DNA of 5,095 nt. Origin: Aminicenans sp964648465 (GTDB lineage: Bacteria > Acidobacteriota > Aminicenantia > Aminicenantales > Aminicenantaceae). The notes beneath the pieces are model-generated. The model saw only the letters and a list, made by a program, of their open reading frames with translations. It did not search any database and had not been told where the DNA came from. Below are positions 1 to 5,095 of the stretch, in pieces; position 1 is the first letter of the stretch, and every line of letters starts with the position of its first letter. Location of the stretch: the NCBI GenBank assembly GCA_964648465.1, contig CAZYMU010000067.1, positions 1 to 5,095 on the forward strand. Direction: 5' to 3'. A program made the translations under genes and the position numbers.

Positions 1-185
1 TTTGGGTTACCGCAGTCTAAGTATTTCTCTACCACTTCCTTAACAACAGGACGAATAAAGCCATACTTTCTCTCAAAGCGGTTTTCATATTCAATAACAA
101 ATTGCTCAAAGTAATGGAACAATACGCGGTAAAACACAGTGCGTTCCGGGTGATGTTTACGATAAATCCATGCTAAAACATGGTT
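1..185 (-). pseudogene. IS91-type transposase, N-terminal fragment (left copy, cut by window edge)
   Basis: Read on the minus strand, this frame is open from just after a TAG at 188-186 to the window edge. From about position 166 it encodes the N-terminal helical region of an IS91-family transposase, including HPERTVFYRV, FHYFE and VVKEVVEKYLDCGNPK. The last block leads into the zinc-binding domain, which lies outside the window. Over 55 aligned residues, 43 are identical to the second copy at 3847-4456, and 37 consecutive bases are shared (13-49 and 4302-4338). IS91 transposases are HUH/Y2 enzymes that move single-stranded DNA by rolling-circle-like transposition. No ATG lies in frame near the expected start, and homology to the other copy stops near 166, so the 5' end may be damaged. 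Whether the rest of the gene survives to the left cannot be seen. The family call is firm; functional status is unknown. Confidence 0.85.
168..183. repeat. Short inverted repeat next to the left IS remnant
   Basis: CCATG (168-172) and CATGG (179-183) form a perfect 5-bp stem around a 6-base loop, just outside the point where the two IS copies stop being similar. It could belong to the upstream end of the IS element, since HUH-type elements often carry small hairpins near their ends. A stem this short also arises readily by chance. Confidence 0.3.
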
Positions 186-238
186 CTATAGTTCAAGAAA
201 CAGGCCAGAATATATGGATTGCTGAAAGCTGGATATGA

Positions 239-1635
239 GAGGAGGTCAAGAACCAGAAAAAAAATATTCCTCGCTCGATTTTTCTTTCCCTCCTGGTCGC
301 TTTTGTGGCGCTTGGTGCTACAGCTCCAGAAGGGGGTATGCCGACCTGGAAGTATCTGGGAGGAAAAGGAGAGATGGCCATGATCGAGGCGGCCGAGCAC
401 TTCATGCTGGGCAAGCTGGGACAGATCATCTTTCTGATAGGGGGCCTGTTCTCCACCGTGTCGGCTTTGAACGCCACGGTTTATTCCTCATCCCGGGTTA
501 GATTCGCCATGGGACGTGACCATAACTTGCTCAGCGTTTTTGGAAGGATTCATCCTAAGAAAAGAACGCCTCACATGGCTGTCTTCATTTCCGGCGTGAT
601 GATCATTCTGATGGTTGTGCTCCTTCCGATCGAAGATATCGCCAGCGCCACCGACGCAATGTTCCTTTTGCTTTTCGTTTTCGTGAACCTGGCCATTATC
701 AATTTGCGGAAAAACCGTCCGGATTTGGACAGAGGCTTCAAGGGCCCTCTTTTTCCTTGTATCCCAGTACTCTCCACTTTTCTAAACCTCATCCTGGCAG
801 TGGTCCTATTTTTCTATAGACCCCTGGGAGTGTGGGTTTGTTTAGGTTACCTGGCGTTTGGAATCGGTTTTTATTATCTTTATTCGCGCAGAAAAGAGTT
901 TGTGGCCAAGGCCGCCCCGGCCGTCCATGTGGAACAGCCGGTCTTTGAAGTCGTTCCCTCTGATTTTCACATTCTGGTCCCGGTTGTCAACGAAAAGACG
1001 GTCGAGAAACTGCAACGCTTTGACATAAGGATGGCAAAAGCCTACGCGGCCGACATAACGGCCCTGAATGTCATCCAGGTCCCTGCCCAGCTTCCCCCGA
1101 GCGAAGGACGAGAATATGTGGATTGTGCGCGATCCTTGCTGGGGAAGGCCGTCGAAGTGGCTGAAAAAGATCATATTCCTGTGTATTCCCTCGTGAAGTT
1201 GACACACAACATACCCAAAGCCATCATCGAAACCTGCGAGGAGCGGAAAATCGACATGATGGTTCTTGGATGGGAAAGAGAAAGGGCGGCGCGTGACAGG
1301 GTTTTTGGGACCATCACGGATGAGATCATACTCAACACGGTTTGCGATATCGTGATGGTCTTTCCGGTCGCCGGCTGACAAAGAAATCGATAGGATTATA
1401 ATTCCTAAAAACGGACAATTTTGCAGAGGCTATCCTTGGAGAAATCCAACATAACGACTTGGTCATCATGGGGGCTCCTGAAGGAGGGCTTGTTCGACGG
1501 GCATTCTTCGGCGATCTGCCTTTCTATATTGCCAGGGAAACGGATGTTCCTATCATCCTGACCAAAAGATACACCGGGCATGTCAAATCCTGGTTTCAAG
1601 AATTCTTCGGCTCCCGTAAAACCATGCTGGATTAA
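239..1635 (+). pseudogene. APC amino-acid permease with C-terminal UspA domains, truncated, frameshifted and internally deleted
   Basis: This is the remnant of an inner-membrane APC-superfamily amino-acid transporter fused to cytoplasmic universal-stress (UspA) domains. The frame opens at 239 after a TGA at 236-238. It begins mid-protein with EEVKNQKKNIPRSIF, the conserved loop that normally follows about six membrane helices, so roughly the first 200 residues are gone. TVSALNATVYSSSRV and HPKKRTP are typical APC motifs, and hydrophobic helices follow to about 890. A first UspA domain covers about 960-1375 (FHILVPVV near its start, MMVLGWERER near its end) and stops at a TGA (1376-1378). The next frame (1377-1406) reads DKEIDRIIIP, the start of a second UspA domain. 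A third frame (1408-1635) reads AEAILGEI, DLVIMGAPEGGLVRRAFFGD and DVPIILTKRY, the end of a second UspA domain, closing at TAA. A frameshift plus loss of most of the second domain is therefore likely. The GTG at 305 is the first start-like codon in frame but lies inside a helix. Transport function is lost. Confidence 0.9.
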
Positions 1636-1664
1636 CTGAGAGTAAAGAAACGGGGGGTGAAGGA

Positions 1665-1692
1665 GGGGAACCATGAGCTCATCTGGCTCCCC
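1665..1692. terminator. Possible hairpin between convergent gene remnants
   Basis: GGGGAACC-ATGAG (1665-1677) faces CTCATCTGGCTCCCC (1678-1692) as an imperfect palindrome centred on GAGCTC. It lies between the 3' end of the permease remnant and the 3' end of the minus-strand coiled-coil gene, where a bidirectional terminator would be expected. No T-run follows on either strand, so factor-independent termination is not well supported. The stem has one mismatch and a two-base bulge, and the innermost bases would have to form the loop. Confidence 0.25.
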
Positions 1693-1733
1693 CTGGATTA
1701 GTGATCACATATCCTTTTTGGCGTCTCAGGGTT

Positions 1734-2392
1734 TTACTTTCCGTTTTTCTTTTCTTTTGCTGCCAACTCTTTTAGCTGCAACAGCTTCTCTTTGATAAAC
1801 TTCTTTTTTTCCGGGTCTTTCTCCTTTTCGTACATTTTCTTGAGTAATTGTGCTTCCTTCTCGTAGTTGATGTTAGTGGGTTTGACCAAACCTTTTTCCT
1901 TCATTTCTTGGAGATTTTTCAGCTTAGTCTTCAACTCTTGTCGCTTTTTTGGATCTTCGGTGTTTGCAAGCAATGTCTAGATCTTTTTTGTCATGTCCAC
2001 ATATTCTTTTTCACTTATCGTCCAAGGTCCGTTTTCTACCCATCCTTCCGCCTCTTTCAATTTTTGAATCTGCGCCAATTCTTTCATGATCAATTTTTTC
2101 TTTTCTTCATCATCTATTTTTGCGTACAATTCTTTCAACTTTTTTTCATTCAATAAAAGTTGCTGGAGCTTCTTTTGTTTTTCTTTTTGCTTTGTATCAT
2201 CGGGAGCCTTGAGGTCTTAGGTCTTTGTCGGGCAGTTGGTTTCATCCAAGGCGATCTTTCCAGGATCGGGATTCGTTATGGCATGGTCTGTCGAGCTTGA
2301 CGGTTTGGGATTGGCAAAGGCCAAAACGAGAAAACAGATCACAGGGATCATCAGAAAAAATTTGGATTTGTTGTGCCTTGGTTTTTTTTCAT
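1734..2392 (-). pseudogene. Exported Lys/Glu-rich coiled-coil repeat protein, disrupted by a frameshift and two stops
   Basis: I do not recognise the family. From an ATG at 2392-2390 the sequence runs into eight A residues. With one extra A it would give a continuous 219-residue frame, allowing for the stops. Residues 1-26 form a signal peptide: a basic start (MKKKPRHNKSK), a hydrophobic core FFLMIPVICFLVLAFA, and an AFA cleavage motif. A Pro/Ser/Asp-rich linker follows to about residue 65. The rest is charged helix, probably coiled coil, with three degenerate units of about 36 residues (about 82-117, 134-168, 180-215) that share a DPEKKK/DPKKRQ/DDEEKKK core followed by K-L-Q-L-K-E. Two in-frame stops interrupt it: TAA at 2219-2217 (residue 59) and TAG at 1979-1977 (residue 139). 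Each is one substitution from a Lys, Glu or Gln codon, and similar sequence continues on both sides. The ribosome binding site is weak (AGAG). The protein was probably a periplasmic or secreted scaffold-like product, now inactivated unless there is readthrough or slippage. The open C-terminal piece 1973-1734 is not a separate gene. Confidence 0.75.
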
Positions 2393-2453
2393 GGGTCTGA
2401 TTCTCTGCAACAATAATAACGTGGGAGGATGAATTTTGGTTACAGGCTCAACA

Positions 2454-2485
2454 TATGGGTGGAATTGTTGCCTATGGGTTGAAAT
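2454..2485. promoter_or_regulatory. Imperfect direct repeat in divergent intergenic region, possible operator
   Basis: TATGGGTGGAATT (2454-2466) and TATGGGTTGAAAT (2473-2485) match at 11 of 13 positions and start 19 bp apart, close to two helical turns. They sit midway between the divergent genes starting at 2392 (minus) and 2585 (plus), where a dimeric regulator could bind. The remainder of this 190-base gap holds only A- and T-runs (T8 at 2492-2499, A9 at 2529-2537, A8 at 2561-2568). Regulator and function are unknown. Confidence 0.3.
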
Positions 2486-2553
2486 AGATTGTTTTTTTTG
2501 ATTGTCTAGTGTGGATGGGAAGAAAATTAAAAAAAAAGACGTCTAAACAGTTG

Positions 2554-2559
2554 TATAAA
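2554..2559 (+). promoter_or_regulatory. Possible -10 element for the gene at 2585
   Basis: TATAAA lies 31 bases before the ATG, inside A-rich DNA. The region about 17 bp upstream is a run of A residues with no TTGACA-like -35, so the assignment is weak. A start of transcription near 2566 would leave a leader of about 19 bases that contains the ribosome binding site. Confidence 0.25.
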
Positions 2560-2572
2560 CAAAAAAAACATT

Positions 2573-2579
2573 AAGGAGG
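2573..2579 (+). promoter_or_regulatory. Strong ribosome binding site (AAGGAGG)
   Basis: A near-perfect anti-Shine-Dalgarno match ends five bases before the ATG at 2585. It fixes the start of that gene and indicates it is efficiently translated, unlike its decayed neighbours. Confidence 0.85.
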
Positions 2580-2584
2580 AGAAT

Positions 2585-2971
2585 ATGAAAAAAATCTATT
2601 CAATGATAGCTATGATTGCTCTCGTGTTGTTTCCTGCCATGTTAAGCGGTCAGGATATCAATGTGACCGGCGATTGGGAAATGACCTCGGAGACTCCGCG
2701 GGGCGAAAGAACGCAAGCCATACACATCGAACAGGATGGAGAAAAACTGATAGTCACCATGCAAGGAGGCATTAGGGGAGGCCAAGGAGGTGGAGAGATC
2801 ACAGCTGAAGGTACAATCCAGGGAAACAAGGTGGAATGGTCCTTCAGCCGGAGTACGCCTAGAGGTGATTTTTCCATAAAGTATACGGGGACCGTTGAGG
2901 GCGAAACCATGACCGGAGAAGTGGATAGGGGACAAGGCGGAACCAGCCCATGGACTGCCAAGCGGATATAA
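2585..2971 (+). CDS. Small exported beta-rich protein of unknown function
   Basis: This 128-residue protein is intact, with an AAGGAGG ribosome binding site ahead of an ATG. Residues 1 to about 22 form a Sec signal peptide: MKKIY, then a hydrophobic stretch to AMLSG, with the mature chain likely starting at QDINVTG. The mature part of about 106 residues has alternating polar and hydrophobic residues typical of antiparallel beta strands. It contains VTGDWEMTSETPRGE, GEKLIVTMQG, a Gly-rich loop GGIRGGQGGGE (61-71), EGTIQGNKVEWSF, STPRGDF and TVEGETMTGEV, ending at WTAKRI. Two halves resemble each other: W-x-M/F-x-x-x-TPRG occurs near 31-40 and again near 85-94, each followed by strands and a G-E-K/T turn, as in a small barrel or up-and-down sheet. 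I know of similar short secreted proteins in Acidobacteria-like genomes but no established function. It has no cysteine and no lipobox, so it is probably soluble in the periplasm or secreted. It stands alone, divergent from the coiled-coil gene and convergent with the amidase remnant. Confidence 0.88.
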   Translation: MKKIYSMIAMIALVLFPAMLSGQDINVTGDWEMTSETPRGERTQAIHIEQDGEKLIVTMQGGIRGGQGGGEITAEGTIQGNKVEWSFSRSTPRGDFSIKYTGTVEGETMTGEVDRGQGGTSPWTAKRI

Positions 2972-3010
2972 TTAAATCTTTAGTCTCTTAACAGAAAATT
3001 TCTGCTCCTA

Positions 3011-3745
3011 TCATCGTTTTGTAACAACAAACCTGGTTGGTGGTTGACGGTGTTTAGTGGCCTGCTCGTAAGCATAGGCTATTTGGATGATGACCCGCTC
3101 CTCGAATAGTTTCCCCACGATTTGCAGTCCAGTGGGAAGATTATCCGAGGTGAAGTCCATCGGTACCGTGATTGCCTGAAAACCAGTGTGAGGAGGGATT
3201 AGTTGGCTGTTGTCTCCTGCCGGGCTCTTGTTGTCGTCGATAGCTTTTTCAAAGAGTTCTTTGATTTGCGGATTTGCTGTAGGCTTTTCCGTATAATACT
3301 GGAAAACGCCGATCCGGGCTCCTTTGAGGCCATCTTTTTTAAGGAATGATGTGTAGTTGAATGGGCTGAGATCTTTGCTCTTTTCTGTTATCGGATCGGA
3401 TGGATCAAAACCTGCAATCACTTCCAGTATTTTTACGGCGTCCTCGACCGTTCGGGCCATGGGTCCGCCGATGTCGTTGCGCAAATAAAGAGGAATGATG
3501 CCGTCCCGGCTGGTCAATCCCATGGTGGAACGGATGCCCACCAGAAAGCAGTGGGAAGAGGGGCCTCGGATGGAATTACCCGTATCCGTTCCCAATCCGA
3601 CTGTCCCGAAGTTAGCTGCAACAGCTGCTGCCGTTCCTCCGCTGGAGCCGGCCGGTACTCTCTCCAGATCGTAAGGATTTCTCGTTATGCCGGCAATGGA
3701 ACTTTCCGTGCGGAGCGGACTGAAAGCCCATTCCGCAAGGTGATG
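3011..3745 (-). pseudogene. Amidase-signature family hydrolase, N-terminally truncated with a central deletion
   Basis: The frame is open from 3745, after a TAA at 3748-3746, down to a TGA at 3013-3011, giving 244 residues. Amidase-signature enzymes hydrolyse amide bonds with a Ser-cisSer-Lys triad and usually have about 450-550 residues. Visible here are LAEWAFSPLRTESSIAG (3-19), PAGSSGGTAAAV (31-42) with the cis-Ser at 34, and GLGTDTGNSIRGP (50-62) with nucleophile Ser58, at the normal 24-residue spacing. The catalytic Lys, which lies upstream in the family, is missing together with the N terminus. The chain then passes directly from ELFEKAIDD to NKSPAGDNSQLIPPH at about 3232. In full-length relatives I would expect a block of roughly 150 residues between these parts, so a large in-frame deletion is inferred. 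The C-terminal LPTGLQIVGK and AYAYEQATKHRQPP are intact. No plausible start or ribosome binding site lies near 3745; a TTG at 3595 lies inside the active-site region and would remove the cis-Ser. The enzyme is inactive by these criteria. Its 5' end abuts the IS remnant. Confidence 0.9.
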
Positions 3746-3846
3746 TTAAGGACTAGGAAAAGAAGCAAAACGACAAAGAAAGCAAAAGAATCAGCTATAA
3801 GATAGACTCCTCCTCTCAAATCGACAAAAGGCAGTCATAAATGGTC
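3746..3846 (-). mobile_element. Probable 3' flank of the IS91-type remnant, with a repeated AAGCAAAA
   Basis: This segment lies between the stop of the IS tail frame (3849-3847) and the point where amidase homology begins (about 3745), so it is likely the 3' terminal region of the IS. In IS91 elements this end carries the replication-origin-like sequence. On the plus strand it has a purine-rich tract, about 3750-3790, with two AAGCAAAA copies at 3763-3770 and 3780-3787, 17 bp apart. I could not identify the exact element end or a classic hairpin. No gene is visible here. Confidence 0.45.
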
Positions 3847-4456
3847 TCAGAAGTACTCGCCTATCTCTTCGGCTGCCATCGAGAGTTCCTGTTGGACAAT
3901 TTGAGGTGGGGGAGGTCGTTCGGCAAAGAAAGTGCAGGTGCGGATGAAAATTCATTCGGGACCCAAACGACTGTATCACGGCAATAATGCCTGGTACAAT
4001 CTTTTTGCCTGTTACGGCCTTGAGGTATTTCAGGATGGCCTCTTTCCCGCAGAGACAAAGAGCTGAGAGAAGCAAGCGGTTGTACTTAAAGAATATTCTC
4101 AGCATCTTGGGGATGGTGAAGACCACCTGGCGGTGAGGGACATCCAGAATAAGTGACTCCCGCATCCATTCGCCCCATTCTTCCCGGCGCTTGGCATGGC
4201 ATGAGGGGCAGAATCCGCGAACTTTACATGAGAAAGTCAACAATCTTTCCGTTCCACACTCAGGACAGCGGATTCTCGCAAACCCACACTTCGGATTGCC
4301 ACAGTCTAAGTATTTCTCTACCACTTCCTTAACAACAGTACGAAGATAGCCGTACTCTCGCTCAAAACGCTTCTCATACTCCAGGAGAAACTTCTCAAAA
4401 TAGTGGAAGAACACCCGGTAGAACACCGTGCGCTCTGGATGACGTTGGTGATAAAA
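3847..4456 (-). pseudogene. IS91-type (HUH/Y2) transposase, internally deleted (right copy)
   Basis: Counting from the GTG at 4426, residues 1-167 are a good match to the N-terminal part of this transposase group. The zinc-binding region has C42, C47, C54-x2-C57, C67 and CPSCH at 73-77, followed by VPHRQVVFTIPKMLRIFFKY. The HUH metal-binding motif HPHLH is at 161-165. Homology extends upstream to about 4456 (HPERT) with no good start codon. Immediately after HLHFL, near 3928, the main frame becomes nonsense. Another frame reads AERPPPPQIVQQE then MAAEEIGEYF and a stop at 3849-3847, which looks like the genuine C-terminal tail of such transposases. The simplest reading is that the central and C-terminal core, including the tyrosine-bearing helix, was deleted while both ends of the gene were kept. 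Intact relatives have roughly 350-400 residues. The product cannot be active but could be mobilised in trans if the element ends survive. It lies between the 5'-truncated amidase and the 5'-truncated AlkD-like gene. Confidence 0.88.
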
Positions 4457-4665
4457 AAATTTCGAGAATACTATTATATGATGTTGAAGATTTAATTCAT
4501 AAGGCAGTTGGTTGGATGCTCAGAGAAGTTGGTAAACGCAATCTAAAAATAGAAGAAGATTTTCTGAAAAAGCATTATAAAAAAATGCCTAGAATAATGC
4601 TTCGTTATGCAATAGAAAAATTTCCGAAAAGTAAGAGGGGAAAATACTTAAAAGGTAGTATATAA
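4456..4665 (+). pseudogene. DNA alkylation repair protein (AlkD-like), C-terminal fragment
   Basis: The frame ends at TAA 4663-4665 and encodes about 67-70 residues after the IS junction. It contains DLIHKAVGWMLREVGKR, then EEDFLKKHYKKMPRIMLRYA and IEKFPKSKRGKYLKG. These are hallmark C-terminal motifs of the HEAT-like-repeat DNA alkylation repair (AlkD) family, whose members excise N3- and N7-alkylated purines from DNA. Full-length proteins have about 220-240 residues, so roughly two thirds is missing. No start codon or ribosome binding site precedes the fragment; its upstream sequence is the antisense of the IS transposase. The junction lies near 4456, where similarity between the two IS copies ends. 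The remaining piece is free of frameshifts and stops, which suggests recent truncation. It is markedly AT-rich compared with the amidase on the other side of the IS. Repair activity is not expected. Confidence 0.85.
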
Positions 4666-4740
4666 TCAATAAAATACAGCATTCAGTATATTAATTATTA
4701 TGCATAAATTACATTAAGACTAATATGGAGTTCTATTGTT

Positions 4741-5013
4741 ATGGTTGAATCAACACAAGTTTCAAATATCGTCGGTGCGATAGCTGCTAATCTGATTAAC
4801 GTTCTTGTGATATCTGTTTTTATTGCACGCCTGAGTAATAGGCCAAAAATCGAGTATTGGTTAGGAATAATTCTTATATTGAGTATTGTTCCACTAGCTT
4901 ATCTGTTTATTACAGCTTTTGGTTTCAACCGGCATTTTTTGTATTTTATACAGATTGGCCTGATGATCACATATCTTGTTGTTGAGTTAATGTTAGATTA
5001 TGTTTTAAAATGA
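4741..5013 (+). CDS. Small membrane protein with three predicted helices, function unknown
   Basis: This 90-residue protein is almost entirely hydrophobic. Predicted membrane helices are about 8-30 (NIVGAIAANLINVLVISVF), 38-60 (EYWLGIILILSIVPLAYLF) and 66-88 (FLYFIQIGLMITYLVVELML). The short loops between them hold RLSNRPKI and GFNRH. There is no cleavable signal peptide, and three helices would place the two ends on opposite sides of the inner membrane. The ATG at 4741 follows a GGAG at 4727-4730 with a 10-base gap, a longer spacing than usual but the best available. An ATG at 4725 is out of frame and stops at once. I do not recognise the family and see no partner gene. It follows the AlkD-like fragment by 75 AT-rich bases with no clear terminator, and shares that fragment's low GC. 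The frame is well formed and probably real. Confidence 0.75.
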   Translation: MVESTQVSNIVGAIAANLINVLVISVFIARLSNRPKIEYWLGIILILSIVPLAYLFITAFGFNRHFLYFIQIGLMITYLVVELMLDYVLK

Positions 5014-5041
5014 TCTTTAGCACTTATAAAATGGATCTTCT

Positions 5042-5059
5042 TTATTTTCAACAAAATAA
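5042..5059. terminator. Weak AT-only hairpin downstream of the membrane-protein gene
   Basis: TTATTTT (5042-5048) pairs with AAAATAA (5053-5059) across a CAAC loop, 29 bases after the stop of the membrane-protein gene. It contains no GC pair in the stem and no T-run follows, so it could be a weak terminator or chance in AT-rich DNA. The rest of 5014-5095 shows nothing else. Confidence 0.25.
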
Positions 5060-5095
5060 GGACCATAAAAAAACTCTTGGCACTACACTTTGTTC

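Noticed and set aside
235..501. A plus-strand frame overlapping the permease remnant
   Set aside because: It is out of frame with conserved permease motifs, and its Arg/Gly-rich composition is typical of a shifted frame.
842..1381. A 179-codon minus-strand open frame opposite the UspA domain
   Set aside because: It is antisense to the clearly conserved permease-UspA coding sequence, and its translation has no recognisable motif.
1848..2156. A plus-strand frame rich in Phe and Leu resembling a membrane protein
   Set aside because: It is the complement of the Lys/Glu-rich coiled-coil gene; AAA/GAA codons read backwards give TTT/TTC. The repeats and signal peptide support the minus strand.
2225..2416. 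A 63-codon plus-strand frame
   Set aside because: It lies opposite the signal peptide and linker of the minus-strand gene, and it has no ribosome binding site or motif.
2642..2961. Two minus-strand frames opposite the exported protein
   Set aside because: They are shadows of the plus-strand gene, which has a strong ribosome binding site and signal peptide.
2992..3004. CAGAAAATTTCTG palindrome after the exported-protein gene, as a terminator
   Set aside because: The stem is very short with almost no loop and no T-run follows.
3011..3595. Amidase as a complete 194-residue protein starting at TTG 3595
   Set aside because: That start falls inside the active-site motif and removes the cis-Ser and upstream conserved sequence, which continue open to 3745.
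3551..3805. A plus-strand frame opposite the amidase 5' region
   Set aside because: The minus strand encodes the conserved amidase active site here; the Lys-rich tail comes from the purine tract of the IS flank.
1..5095. tRNA, rRNA, CRISPR array or riboswitch
   Set aside because: I saw no cloverleaf, ribosomal sequence, regularly spaced repeats or recognisable aptamer core by eye on either strand.

Overview
The window is a patch of bacterial genome in decay. It holds two remnants of an IS91-type (HUH/Y2) transposase on the minus strand, four further broken genes, and only two genes that look intact. I found no rRNA, tRNA or CRISPR array. The organism is a bacterium: there are strong AGGAGG-type ribosome binding sites and Sec signal peptides. 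The gene repertoire (APC permease fused to universal-stress domains, small secreted beta-rich proteins, this IS91 subgroup) would suit an anaerobic Acidobacteriota/Aminicenantes-like or deltaproteobacterial lineage. That placement is inference from family resemblance only.

Layout, left to right. (1) 1-185, minus: N-terminal piece of an IS91-type transposase, cut by the window edge. (2) 239-1635, plus: remnant of an APC amino-acid permease with C-terminal UspA domains. It has lost its first half and most of its second UspA domain, and it runs through three reading frames. (3) 1734-2392, minus: a secreted Lys/Glu-rich coiled-coil repeat protein broken by one homopolymer frameshift and two stop codons. 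(4) 2393-2584: divergent promoter region containing an imperfect 13-bp direct repeat. (5) 2585-2971, plus: an intact small exported beta-rich protein with a strong ribosome binding site. (6) 3011-3745, minus: amidase-signature enzyme lacking its N terminus and a central block. (7) 3746-4456, minus: second IS91-type remnant, an internally deleted transposase that keeps its head and an apparent tail. (8) 4456-4665, plus: C-terminal 67-70 codons of a DNA alkylation repair (AlkD-like) protein. (9) 4741-5013, plus: intact small three-helix membrane protein.

The IS remnant at 3746-4456 is a boundary. The amidase on its left and the AlkD-like gene on its right point away from it, and both have lost their 5' ends at it. 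The DNA to the right (4460-5095) is visibly more AT-rich than the permease and amidase segments. The left IS remnant likewise abuts the permease that lost its N-terminal half. The simplest reading is that IS-associated deletion or recombination joined unrelated segments, and the orphaned genes then decayed.

The genes do not form a recognisable pathway or operon; adjacent genes mostly converge or diverge. I see no convincing new defence, secretion or metabolic system here. The points most worth following are the repeat architecture of the Lys/Glu-rich exported protein, the conserved-looking small exported protein beside it, and the recurring pattern of internal deletions in three unrelated genes.
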